Positions 56,554 through 64,000 of a stretch of DNA of 64,000 nucleotides are shown one piece after another. The stretch is from the NCBI RefSeq assembly GCF_023015865.1, contig NZ_JALKBC010000001.1, positions 186,001-250,000 of the forward strand, in the 5' to 3' direction. Below the pieces are notes generated by a model. That model was given only the letters and a program-made list of their open reading frames with translations, ran no database searches and was not told the DNA's origin. The stretch's first letter is position 1. Every line of letters begins with the position of its first letter. The translations under genes and the position numbers were made by a program. The stretch comes from Arenibacter sp. F26102 (lineage in GTDB: Bacteria; Bacteroidota; Bacteroidia; Flavobacteriales; Flavobacteriaceae).

Positions 56554-57363
56554 ATGAGCTTATATAAATGTACTATTACATTAATAGCACTAGTTTTTGT
56601 GGTTGGTTGTGGCAGTACTAGGATTCAGGAAGAGGTTACCATAAACCCGAATTTACATACTAAGCCAGTACAAATCCCGGAAAAAATAATATCGGCCAAT
56701 ACATTGGCCAAGGATCGAGTGTTGGTGTTTACCAAAACCAACGGATTTCGTCATAAGTCTATAGAAAAGGGGGTTGCTACTTTCGTAAAATTGGGTGTGG
56801 CCAATAATTTTGCCGTTACCCATACTGAGGATTCACTTCAGTTTAATAGCGATAATCTTAAGAAGTTTAAACTGGTGGTATTTTTAAGTACTACCATGGA
56901 TGTATTGGGAGATGAGCAGCAGACAGCTTTTGAGAAATACATTCAAAATGGAGGAAGTTTTATGGGGGTGCATGCTGCGGCTGATACAGAATATGAATGG
57001 CCATGGTACGGCAAATTGGTCGGGGCCTATTTTTTAAGTCACCCCAAACAACAAACGGCCACAATAGACGTGGTGGACCATAACCATCCTGCTACCAAAC
57101 ATTTGGCCAATATATGGACCCATTTTGATGAATGGTACAATTACAAAAATATAAATCCGGATGTTCATGTGCTCATGAAGATGGACGAAAGTTCCTATGA
57201 AGGGGGTAAAAATGGAGACAACCACCCCATTGCATGGTACCATGAGTATGACGGAGGTAGAGCCTTCTATACAGGCTTGGGACATACTGATGAGGCCTTT
57301 GACGATCTTAACTTTCGTCAACATTTGGTCGGAGGAATCGAATATTGTTTGAAGAGAAAATAA
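56554..57363 (+). CDS. ThuA-like lipoprotein
   Basis: 269 residues with a lipoprotein signal (ALVFVVGCGSTRIQ, Cys at 19). The rest is a ThuA/glutamine-amidotransferase-like domain: VLVFTKTNGFRHKSIEKGVA, LKKFKLVVFLSTTMDVL, GGSFMGVHAAADTEYEWPWY, HPATKHLANIWTHFDEWYNY and NHPIAWYHEYDGGRAFYTGL, ending GHTDEAFDDLNFRQHLVGGI. ThuA proteins accompany sugar catabolism clusters; chemistry is unknown. It is probably a single-gene unit in the run of sugar-related genes here. Confidence 0.88.
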   Translation: MSLYKCTITLIALVFVVGCGSTRIQEEVTINPNLHTKPVQIPEKIISANTLAKDRVLVFTKTNGFRHKSIEKGVATFVKLGVANNFAVTHTEDSLQFNSDNLKKFKLVVFLSTTMDVLGDEQQTAFEKYIQNGGSFMGVHAAADTEYEWPWYGKLVGAYFLSHPKQQTATIDVVDHNHPATKHLANIWTHFDEWYNYKNINPDVHVLMKMDESSYEGGKNGDNHPIAWYHEYDGGRAFYTGLGHTDEAFDDLNFRQHLVGGIEYCLKRK

Positions 57364-57906
57364 CTCTCAGGCAAATACAGCACAAAGTTTAATACCAATG
57401 CTTTGTAATTTTTAATAACCACCAACTTTTGCCTTAGTCCTGCAAGGTTTAATTGACACCGAATTAACCAACCTAAAATTCATTTTAGTGTGTCTGTAAC
57501 AACCTCGCAGGACTTTTTTTGTTTTAGATTGTAATGAAACCTGTCCAATGTTGGTGCCGAACCAGGCAAACGGATTCAATGGCAGGCAAATAATTAAGCT
57601 TAATTGCTAGTTTGATTACTTGTATCAACTTCCAATCGAACAATAATTAGTCTGAACACCCTAATAATTTAATCCATTTTACACAGTCCAATTAGACCGG
57701 GTAGTCGTTTTTCCCTATAATTTTTCATCTTAACTGTAAAATATATGTATTTCATAGATCTTCTTCTGTTTTATATCCAAGTTATATGGTTCACTTCGGC
57801 CCGTTTTAAAACGAAAACCAACCATACGGTTTAATTCCTTGTTTTGAAAGGATAATCCAAAACTACTTTGCCAATGGAATAAAAGTGCGGAACAAAGAAG
57901 TAATTT
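57364..57906. other. Convergent gene-free region with a REP-like hairpin
   Basis: 540 bp between the ThuA-like gene and the reverse-strand glycosidase-like gene. AGTCCTGCAAGGTT (57436-57449) pairs with AACCTCGCAGGACT (57501-57514), 13 of 14 positions, followed by seven T (terminator-like). Its CCTGCAAGGTT core is the same as in the REP palindromes at 48.8-50.3 kb, so it may be an old REP copy working as terminator. Nothing else is supported. Confidence 0.65.
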
Positions 57907-58872
57907 TTATTTGTTTTCGGTGGTTTTGGGAAAATGAACCTCCACCTTATCGTGCATGGTATATAATCTAAAGAGGTTTCCATCCGGGACGAGGATGCCA
58001 CTGGATCTGTTCTCTTCCATTATTGGATTCTTGGGGTATTTTTTCCAATGTACCAAGTCTTTTGAGGCAGCCACATTGGTGGACCAAAGACTCCAGTCTT
58101 CGAAAGGGGTGCCATGGTAATAAGCATAATACCATCCTTTGTATTTAATGATCTGGTTTACGGCCACACCATATTGATCATACTCTTCAGGCCCCATTGT
58201 TATTACAGGTTCATCCTGTACATTGGTCCATACTTTAAGATCGTTGGAAGTGGCGAGCCATATGCCCAAGTCATTTCGCTCATAGAACAAATACCAAGTG
58301 TCGTTTTCCCGCCAAACAGTTGGTGTGCCATAGGGTCCTTTGCTCAAAGGAGAGCCGTTGGCATTACGCATGTCTAGGGAGCCATGGTCTGTCCAATGTA
58401 TACGATCGGTGGAAGATAGTCTATGGGCCACGTCGTTTTTCCCTTCGGCAAACATGTGATAGGTATCGTCTACCTTTATTACCATCATGTCCTCCGTCCA
58501 ACTTTTATTAAAAACTGGGTTGTCCGGATAAGGGGTCCAGGTAATCCCATCCGGCGAGGTGGCATAACCTAAGGAGAGGGGCTCCTTTTCCGAGCGGAAG
58601 CCTGTATACCACATATGGTAGGTATCCCCTTCTTTTAAAATATATCCCCTTTCCCTAATTTTTTGATCCCAGGAATCCGGGCCAGAACCGGTAAAAACAG
58701 GATTTTCTGTTGGGGTTTGAAAATGGACCAATTCGGCAGGGAAGGGCACTGAGTCTCTAATATCTTTAACACTTAGCTGATTTTCCTTTATATTTTCCTT
58801 GGGTTTTTGATTGTCTTTGCAAGCCAGAATAGGAACAATAAGGGTGGCAAACAGAATGAAGCGTAATTTCAT
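57907..58872 (-). CDS. Five-bladed beta-propeller glycosidase-like lipoprotein
   Basis: 321 residues with a lipoprotein signal (ATLIVPILACKDN, Cys at 18). Repeats of the type YHMWYTGFRSEKEPLSLGYA, TSPDGITWTPYPDNPVF, YHMFAEGKNDVAHRLSS, WYLFYERNDLGIWLATS and GWYYAYYHGTPFEDWSLWST are typical of GH43/GH32/GH117-type propellers. The family cannot be fixed from reading. It probably hydrolyses a glycan outside the cell or in the periplasm. It faces the GH16 gene, from which it diverges. Confidence 0.72.
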   Translation of the reverse strand: MKLRFILFATLIVPILACKDNQKPKENIKENQLSVKDIRDSVPFPAELVHFQTPTENPVFTGSGPDSWDQKIRERGYILKEGDTYHMWYTGFRSEKEPLSLGYATSPDGITWTPYPDNPVFNKSWTEDMMVIKVDDTYHMFAEGKNDVAHRLSSTDRIHWTDHGSLDMRNANGSPLSKGPYGTPTVWRENDTWYLFYERNDLGIWLATSNDLKVWTNVQDEPVITMGPEEYDQYGVAVNQIIKYKGWYYAYYHGTPFEDWSLWSTNVAASKDLVHWKKYPKNPIMEENRSSGILVPDGNLFRLYTMHDKVEVHFPKTTENK

Positions 58873-59294
58873 ATGGCAGTTATTGGGATAATTTGGATTA
58901 AAAAAACAGGAAGATAATAATTCCTTTTCACCTAATGCCCGTTAGCCTTCAAAATAAGAATCAATAAAATTTTTCATCCTCTAGTGTAAGGGATAGCAGT
59001 GAAAAGGCCACAGGCAGAAAACCAAGGACTTGCAGTGCATTACCCGGCCCGTTGGGATACACCAAAATATTATGACTTAGGGTTAAGATTATGGCAGTTT
59101 TTGATAGAATCTGCTAGAAGATGCAGTTTCAGTTTTGTTATCTTGCTGTTGGTTATAACCCCTGAATTCTTGGGTATCTCGGCCGTGTTTTGGCAATGGC
59201 AATATGTCAGTGATTATTGATGCCGCTTGAAGTTGGAGTATAGGCCTCAAATAGTTTTTGTTTCCAAACAAGTAAGAGCTATAAATCAAATAAA
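58873..59294. other. Divergent intergenic region
   Basis: About 420 bp between the propeller glycosidase-like gene and the GH16 gene. A 73-codon plus-strand frame (58999-59220) lacks family features and I do not call it. No consensus promoter or hairpin seen, though both neighbours need one here. Confidence 0.4.
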
Positions 59295-60077
59295 ATGAAA
59301 TTAATCCCTTTATTGTGCTTCCTGTTTTTAATAAGTTTTGTCATGGCGCAGCGTCCGGCACAAGGGCCTATGTCCAAAAAGCGGTTTAATCCGGAGAAAA
59401 TGGGATATAAATTGGTATGGGAAGACGAATTTAAGGGGAAGACATTGGATACCACCAAATGGGCCGTAAGAGGTATAGGTCCTAGGGCTATTGCCTATGT
59501 TTCCGAAGAGGCGGTTAAAGTGGAAAAGGGATATCTAAAATTATATGCTCTTAAAAAGGGTGATTCCCTGTTGGGTTCAGCTGTGGGTACCCAAGGGAAG
59601 TTTATGTCCAAATATGGTTATTACGAATGTAGGGCCAAGTTACAGAAGTCAGAGGGGGTTTGGGCAGCCTTTTGGTTGCAGTCACCCGGAATTAGTAAAG
59701 GGGAGGATCCTGCCAAATTTGGGGCCGAAATAGATGTGATGGAATTTTTTAAAAAATTGGGAACCGATATAGTGTCCCACAATGTGCATTGGGCCTACGG
59801 ACGCAACCAGCAATCTACCAAGGGTATGCAGAGTTATCGCCGGGGGGTAAGTTTGGGATTTCACACCTTTGGACTGGAATGGTTTCCGGATAAATATATT
59901 TTTTATGTAGATGGCTATAAGTATTATGAGGTCACTACCGGTATTTCAAATGTTGAGGAATATATGATCTTGAGTATGGAATATCCGAGTAAAAAGGAAG
60001 AGATATTTAAAACCATTTTCCCCGATGTTTTTATGGTCGACTTTGTTAAGGTTTATCAAAAGAAGGAAGGCTATTAA
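59295..60077 (+). CDS. Secreted glycoside hydrolase family 16 enzyme
   Basis: 260 residues with a signal peptide ending SFVMAQ (19). The GH16 fold shows VWEDEFKGKTLDTTKWAVRG (41-60), YGYYECRAKLQKSEGVWAAF (107-126) and the catalytic EIDVME (E145, D147, E150) in the ExDxxE motif. FHTFGLEWFPDKYIFYVDGY follows. GH16 members cut beta-1,3 or beta-1,4 glucans or galactans (laminarin, agar, carrageenan, porphyran), fitting a marine polysaccharide diet; exact specificity is unknown. It is single-domain without a T9SS tail. Confidence 0.93.
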   Translation: MKLIPLLCFLFLISFVMAQRPAQGPMSKKRFNPEKMGYKLVWEDEFKGKTLDTTKWAVRGIGPRAIAYVSEEAVKVEKGYLKLYALKKGDSLLGSAVGTQGKFMSKYGYYECRAKLQKSEGVWAAFWLQSPGISKGEDPAKFGAEIDVMEFFKKLGTDIVSHNVHWAYGRNQQSTKGMQSYRRGVSLGFHTFGLEWFPDKYIFYVDGYKYYEVTTGISNVEEYMILSMEYPSKKEEIFKTIFPDVFMVDFVKVYQKKEGY

Positions 60078-60156
60078 GTATGACCAAATATGTTTAATTA
60101 AATTTGTAAATTATCATAACCCTAAGTTTTTAATAATAAAGAATAAACAAGAACCC

Positions 60157-60603
60157 ATGAAAATAGCCCTACTACAAGAGTCAGACGTAAACCCTGACAT
60201 GGAGCAACAATTGGCCGGATTGTTCCGCCAGTTGAATGCCGACATAAAGCAAATAGACCTTAAACAGGTGCTTGATCCAGAGAACCCCATATGTCTAGTA
60301 TATTGCAAGGATGGCAGTAGGGTTTTGGGAATGGCCTTAATGTGTACCTATACTGTTATATCCGGCATCAAAGGTTGGGTTGAGGATGTGGTTGTGGATG
60401 TAGAGCACAGGGGCCAAGGTATTGGCAGGAAGCTTATGGAAAAATTGGTGACCGTGGGGAAGGAAAAAGGCCTTACCGAAATCCTTCTTTTTAGTGCCGA
60501 CAAGAGAATTGAGGCTATTAATCTGTATAAGAGTTTAGGCTTTAAGGAAAAAGAAAGTCGTATTTATGTCCTTAAAACCGATTCTTTGATAAAGAAGGAC
60601 TAA
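60157..60603 (+). CDS. GNAT-family N-acetyltransferase
   Basis: 148 residues from MKIALLQESDVNPDMEQQLA at 60157; the longer frame from 60025 overlaps the GH16 end and is not the start. The acetyl-CoA-binding motif reads VVVDVEHRGQGIGRKLMEKL (Q/RxxGxG/A), followed by LLFSADKRIEAINLYKSLGF. It acetylates a small amine or protein N terminus; the acceptor is unknown. Its C terminus overlaps the antisense PiT remnant by about 30 nt. Confidence 0.9.
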   Translation: MKIALLQESDVNPDMEQQLAGLFRQLNADIKQIDLKQVLDPENPICLVYCKDGSRVLGMALMCTYTVISGIKGWVEDVVVDVEHRGQGIGRKLMEKLVTVGKEKGLTEILLFSADKRIEAINLYKSLGFKEKESRIYVLKTDSLIKKD

Positions 60604-60961
60604 GATCATAGGATAACAAAGAAAAGACCATTGCACTTATTAGGGCCGCAATAGGTAATGTGAATATCCAGGAAAGAACAATATTGCGGATTGCTTTTGT
60701 GTCCGACTTTTTGGGTACTCTGCTATTTCCAAAAATTGAGCCTACAGAGACATGGGTCGTAGAAATGGGCGGTCCATGTATACTTGCCGTTTTTACCAAA
60801 AGACCTTTAATAAGGTTTGCCGTAAATCCTTGCCCATGATTCAATGGCGTTATTTCTTTACTTACGGCATGGCCTACTTTTTTCGTGTTCAATAGCCTCC
60901 AATTGCCATCGCAATGGCCAGGGTTACCATGTCCGATTCTATGGATAGGTTGTTTTTTCAA
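60572..60961 (-). pseudogene. PiT-family phosphate transporter, C-terminal remnant
   Basis: The frame ends in KEITPLNHGQGFTANLIKGL and PPISTTHVSVGSIFG, then IRNIVLSWIFTLPIAALIS, the characteristic C-terminal PiT region. Upstream a second frame reads MVTLAIAMAIGG, the expected preceding sequence, but is out of frame by one base near GGAGGCTATTGAAC, and an in-frame TGA cuts it further. No N-terminal half can be found. So this is a decayed gene, not an expressed transporter. Confidence 0.85.
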
Positions 60962-61298
60962 TGAGCAAACCTACCAATTTAGGTTATGTCGTTAAAACCT
61001 CTATGCAGATCATGCAGTATAGCTGACAATTGCACTTCTAGAATATAAGCCGAAAATAAATTACAATAATTATATCTATTTTTTATAAACTTTTCATTTA
61101 CAGACGGTCAGGGTTTTAAAATAGGGTTAAAATTGTAGTAGTATTTGAGAAAATCTCGGAGATATGGCCTATTATTATGTTATATATTGCTATATCCCTA
61201 AGGCGGTTATAACTGGGGCTATAATATTGATATTGTTTTGGCTCCGGTTAAGGAAGATTTTTTGATGAATATAATTGACAATGTAATAATCAATAATT
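60962..61298. other. Gene-free region upstream of the second Gfo/Idh/MocA gene
   Basis: About 340 AT-rich bp. It should include the promoter of the oxidoreductase and perhaps lost parts of the phosphate transporter, but I recognise none. No hairpins of note. Confidence 0.35.
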
Positions 61299-62765
61299 AT
61301 GAAAAAAGAAAAACTTAAAAAGTCTGTCGATTCACGCAGATCATTTATCAAAAAAGGTGCCATGGCTTCCTCTATCTTTTTCGTGCCTAGGCATGTACTT
61401 GGAGGTGTTGGTTATACGGCTCCCAGTGACCGATTAAATATTGCGGCCATTGGCGCTGGAGGTAAAGGTGCCAGTGACATCCGCAATGCCTCTGTGGGTG
61501 GAAGGGAAAAGGTAGTAGCCTTATGCGATGTGGATTTCTCGGGGTCTGCCAAGAAATCCGTGGAACTATTTCCTAAAGCAAAGCTTTATGCCGATTTCAG
61601 GGAGATGTTGGATAAGGAAAAGGGTATTGATGCTGTTACTATTTCCACCCCTGATCATGTTCACGGACCGGCAGCGGCCTATGCTATGGAGCGAGGGATT
61701 AATGTATATGTCCAGAAACCAATGACCCATAATATACGGGAGGCAAGAATGCTGACCGAAATGGCAAGAAGTAAAAAAATCGTAACCCAAATGGGGAACC
61801 AAGGAGGTTCCAATCCATTATTGGGCATGGTTCAAAAATGGGTAGATTCCGGGGACCTTGGTAAAATATCAAAAGTACAAGTATGGACCAATAGGCCAGT
61901 TTGGCCACAGGGAGGAGCATTTCCTAAACCAGATCCAAGTGCCAAACCAAAAGACCTTAATTGGGACCTATGGTTGGGGCCATCGGAATTTAAGCCATAC
62001 ACCCCTAATTTGCATCCATTTGGATGGAGAGGATGGTGGGAATACGGTACAGGGGCTTTGGGAGATGTAGGATGTCACCTAATCGATATTCCTTTTAGAA
62101 CTTTGGGGCTAAAGTATCCAACAGATGCTGAATGTAGTGTAGGCGCGGTTTATACCGATATGTGGAATGCTGATTATCATCCTGAAGGATGTCCGGCTTC
62201 TTCATTTATAACTTTGCATTTTGGAGCTACGGAAAAGAGTCAGTCACCAATAGAAATGACCTGGAGTGATGGTGGGATTAGACCTGCACATCCAGAAATT
62301 ATACCTGCCGATCACGAAATTGGTGGTAATGGAAGCCAGAATGGGGTTTTGATCATAGGAGAAAAGGGGATTATCTCTACCAATATTAATGATAGTTCCT
62401 CCTTGATGCCAAAATTGTATATGAATGATGGCTCAACGGATTTCGGTCCGGAAGTAGAGCCTAATGATGAGCCGGAATATGGACATCAACGACTTTGGGT
62501 AGAAGCCTGTAAGGCTGGCTTTGGCAGTAAAGAACACCTTGGACTAACATCCTCTTTTGATTATGCCGGGCCTATGACAGAAACTGTACTTATGGGGAAC
62601 TTGGCCATTCGCAGCTATTTGTTGCAAAGAGAAAACGAAAAAGGTAAGATGGAGTTCTTTGCCCGTAAAAAATTGCTTTGGGACGGAGAGAACATGCGCA
62701 TTACCAACCTTGAGGAGGCAAACCAGTTTGTAACCAGAAATTACAGACCAGGCTTTGTAGTATAA
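61299..62765 (+). CDS. Tat-exported Gfo/Idh/MocA-family oxidoreductase (paralogue)
   Basis: 488 residues. Twin-arginine signal SRRSFIKKGAMASSIFFVPR followed by HVLGGVGYTAPSDRLNIAAI, almost the same as in the gene at 13563. Rossmann motif AAIGAGGKGASDI, VVALCDVDFSG, VTISTPDHVHGPAAAYAMER and NVYVQKPMTHNIREARMLTE. C-terminal parts include WDLWLGPSEFKPYTPN, FGWRGWWEYGTGALGDVGCH and LTSSFDYAGPMTETVLMGNL. Probably NAD-dependent sugar oxidation or glycoside cleavage in the periplasm. It has its own terminator. Confidence 0.9.
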   Translation: MKKEKLKKSVDSRRSFIKKGAMASSIFFVPRHVLGGVGYTAPSDRLNIAAIGAGGKGASDIRNASVGGREKVVALCDVDFSGSAKKSVELFPKAKLYADFREMLDKEKGIDAVTISTPDHVHGPAAAYAMERGINVYVQKPMTHNIREARMLTEMARSKKIVTQMGNQGGSNPLLGMVQKWVDSGDLGKISKVQVWTNRPVWPQGGAFPKPDPSAKPKDLNWDLWLGPSEFKPYTPNLHPFGWRGWWEYGTGALGDVGCHLIDIPFRTLGLKYPTDAECSVGAVYTDMWNADYHPEGCPASSFITLHFGATEKSQSPIEMTWSDGGIRPAHPEIIPADHEIGGNGSQNGVLIIGEKGIISTNINDSSSLMPKLYMNDGSTDFGPEVEPNDEPEYGHQRLWVEACKAGFGSKEHLGLTSSFDYAGPMTETVLMGNLAIRSYLLQRENEKGKMEFFARKKLLWDGENMRITNLEEANQFVTRNYRPGFVV

Positions 62766-62785
62766 GTTGGAATAACACGGAATTA

Positions 62786-62835
62786 AACACCCTTAAAACC
62801 TTATCAGTTGTGGTTTTAAGGGTGTTCTGTTTTTA
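62786..62835 (+). terminator. Terminator after the second Gfo/Idh/MocA gene
   Basis: AACACCCTTAAAACC (62786-62800) pairs perfectly with GGTTTTAAGGGTGTT (62812-62826), followed by CTGTTTTTA. It is a 15-bp stem with an 11-nt loop. Confidence 0.9.
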
Positions 62836-62899
62836 TTAATTAACTAAAATTTATAATCCGCATTAGAATTAAGGGCTTAGACGGCTTTAGGTATTTTGC

Positions 62900-62907
62900 T
62901 ATATTTG
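62900..62907 (+). promoter_or_regulatory. Candidate -7 element of the FKBP lipoprotein gene
   Basis: TATATTTG fits TAnnTTTG, 20 nt before the ATG at 62928. No -33 TTG at the standard spacing. Confidence 0.45.
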
Positions 62908-62927
62908 GCGCTTAAAAAAGAATAACT

Positions 62928-63389
62928 ATGAAGAATACACTTTTTGCTTTGGCCCTAGTGCTTTTTATTTCTTGTAATAACGATAAGAAAACCGAGGAGG
63001 ATATTGATTATGTTGCCAAGAACGAGACGGATATCCAAGCTTATGTTGAGGAGAACGACTTAACCGCCGTACGGAGTAATTCAGGGCTTTATTACGTAAT
63101 TGAAGAAGAAGGGACGGGAACACAGGCAGTGTCCAGTTCCAATGTAACGGTGGCTTATAAAGGGTATTTTCTTAATGGATCGGTCTTCGATCAAAGTGAT
63201 GCAGAGGGAATTACTTTTGGCTTAAATCAAGTAATAGCAGGATGGACAGAGGGTATTACATATTTTAAGGAAGGTGGTAACGGAATACTTTTGGTACCTG
63301 CCCATTTAGGATATGGCAGTAGGGATTATAATGGGATTCCTGGTGGATCTGTACTTATTTTTGAGGTCTCTTTGATTGCAGTAAACTAG
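62928..63389 (+). CDS. FKBP-type peptidyl-prolyl isomerase lipoprotein
   Basis: 153 residues. Lipoprotein signal MKNTLFALALVLFISCNNDK (Cys at 16). The FKBP domain (~70-153) has VTVAYKGYFLNGSVFDQSDA, GLNQVIAGWTEGITYFKEGG and LLVPAHLGYGSRDYNGIPGG then SVLIFEVSLIAV, the fold with the usual Y, D, V, I, W and Y active-site residues. It should speed proline isomerisation in proteins in the periplasm or at the outer membrane. Single-gene unit with a terminator after it. Confidence 0.92.
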   Translation: MKNTLFALALVLFISCNNDKKTEEDIDYVAKNETDIQAYVEENDLTAVRSNSGLYYVIEEEGTGTQAVSSSNVTVAYKGYFLNGSVFDQSDAEGITFGLNQVIAGWTEGITYFKEGGNGILLVPAHLGYGSRDYNGIPGGSVLIFEVSLIAVN

Positions 63390-63448
63390 AAGGTAATCCA
63401 TTATTTTTCAGTTTACCTGGGTATTTGCCCAAGTGTAGGAATATACAT

Positions 63449-63480
63449 AAAAACCAACCGATAGGTTGGTTTTTGTTTTT
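63449..63480 (+). terminator. Terminator after the FKBP gene
   Basis: AAAAACCAACC (63449-63459) pairs perfectly with GGTTGGTTTTT (63464-63474) around GATA, followed by GTTTTT. Confidence 0.9.
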
Positions 63481-64000
63481 TGTGGATTATTGTTTTTTAA
63501 TGGGGCATGGTAGTTAAATACATATTTAATCGGTGAAATGCTCACTTGGCGTTTGAAAACGGCATAAATTTTAGTCATACCGACTGATCAGTTTGTGATT
63601 GTGCTATAAATTTTGTCTTCTAGCTGACACCGATACATGCCTAAAGGTATAAATTTTGTGAGTCTCGATGATGGGCCATAGGCTCCGCATATTTTGACTA
63701 ACATCAAATTTTGGACTTTAATGATTTTGGTAAAATTTTATTCCGATTTGCCTTCTATACCTTGGGTGGACTTATATTAATTGGAAATTATAAAAGGCGA
63801 AATACGGCAAAGGCTAATAGACTTCCCTGCAAAACATTGGATCTCGGATTTGCCGTATTGCCTGATCAATACCCATCTTAATTAGGTTGGCCTTTTAAAA
63901 TTACTTTGTCCTTAATCAACTTGTCCCTATATTTAAAGATTCTAGTAATCATTGGACGGCGTTGGCCTCCCTATCTAACAAGTTGGCGGAATAGTGAAGC
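63481..64000. other. Terminal gene-free region
   Basis: About 520 bp up to the window end. A perfect 10-bp inverted repeat (ATACGGCAAA at 63802-63811, TTTGCCGTAT at 63849-63858) is present but not followed by a T-run. No ORF with recognisable features. Confidence 0.4.

Noticed and set aside
58999-59220. 73-codon plus-strand frame
   Set aside because: No family, poor start context, and located in a divergent intergenic region expected to hold promoters.
63802-63858. Inverted repeat near the window end as a terminator
   Set aside because: 10-bp stem but a 37-nt loop, no T-run and no gene before it.

Overview
This window looks like a chromosomal segment of a Bacteroidota member of class Flavobacteriia, probably a marine Flavobacteriaceae. 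The evidence is AT-rich DNA, TAnnTTTG promoter elements, a B-type sdhCAB operon, DUF2480 and DUF3078 genes beside a SUF operon, a subtilase with a type IX secretion (T9SS) C-terminal tail, and many small lipoproteins. No rRNA, tRNA, CRISPR array, prophage or complete insertion sequence was seen. The only mobile-type gene is a REP-associated tyrosine transposase (RAYT).

Layout. 1-5.2 kb (minus strand): the N-terminal part of a PLP aminotransferase cut by the window edge, a Vsr-like endonuclease, and sdhCAB with a four-helix-bundle (S23/IVP-type) gene lodged between sdhA and sdhB. 5.5-18.4 kb: a small membrane protein, an M28 peptidase, an M24B aminopeptidase P, a sugar isomerase/epimerase-like protein, a frameshifted brnQ, thiL, a Tat-type Gfo/Idh/MocA oxidoreductase and three lipoproteins. 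18.5-26.9 kb (plus): the SUF iron-sulfur operon sufA-B-C-[four-helix bundle]-D-S-E-T followed by DUF2480 and DUF3078. 27.8-36.7 kb: an unusual eight-gene locus with two convergent transcription units (esterase, M17 peptidase, ATP-grasp, then the reverse-strand set: GSP-synthetase-like ligase, class I glutamine amidotransferase, GCS2 carboxylate-amine ligase, RimK-like ATP-grasp with a histone-H1-like tail, esterase). 37-46 kb: hflX, an EEP-family nuclease/phosphatase, the secreted subtilase, an exonuclease, an O6-alkylguanine repair protein, a CNNM/CBS protein, a serine hydrolase and a DinB protein. 46.2-55.2 kb (minus): haem genes hemA-C-D-E, an EI24-like membrane gene, a RAYT with REP arrays on both sides, hemF, two small genes and hemB, with a divergent AraC regulator upstream of hemA. 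56.5-63.4 kb: ThuA-like protein, a beta-propeller glycosidase-like lipoprotein, a GH16 enzyme, a GNAT acetyltransferase, the remnant of a PiT phosphate transporter, a second Gfo/Idh/MocA oxidoreductase and an FKBP lipoprotein.

The strongest candidate for an underexplored system is the 27.8-36.7 kb locus. It combines three ATP-dependent ligases of different ATP-grasp types, a GCS2-type ligase, an amidotransferase, two alpha/beta hydrolases and a peptidase, which points to building and trimming of an amide- or peptide-linked product. Two further patterns stand out: two four-helix-bundle genes, each inside an otherwise conserved operon and each bracketed by a short inverted repeat like 23S rRNA intervening sequences; and a RAYT/REP island splitting the haem gene cluster.
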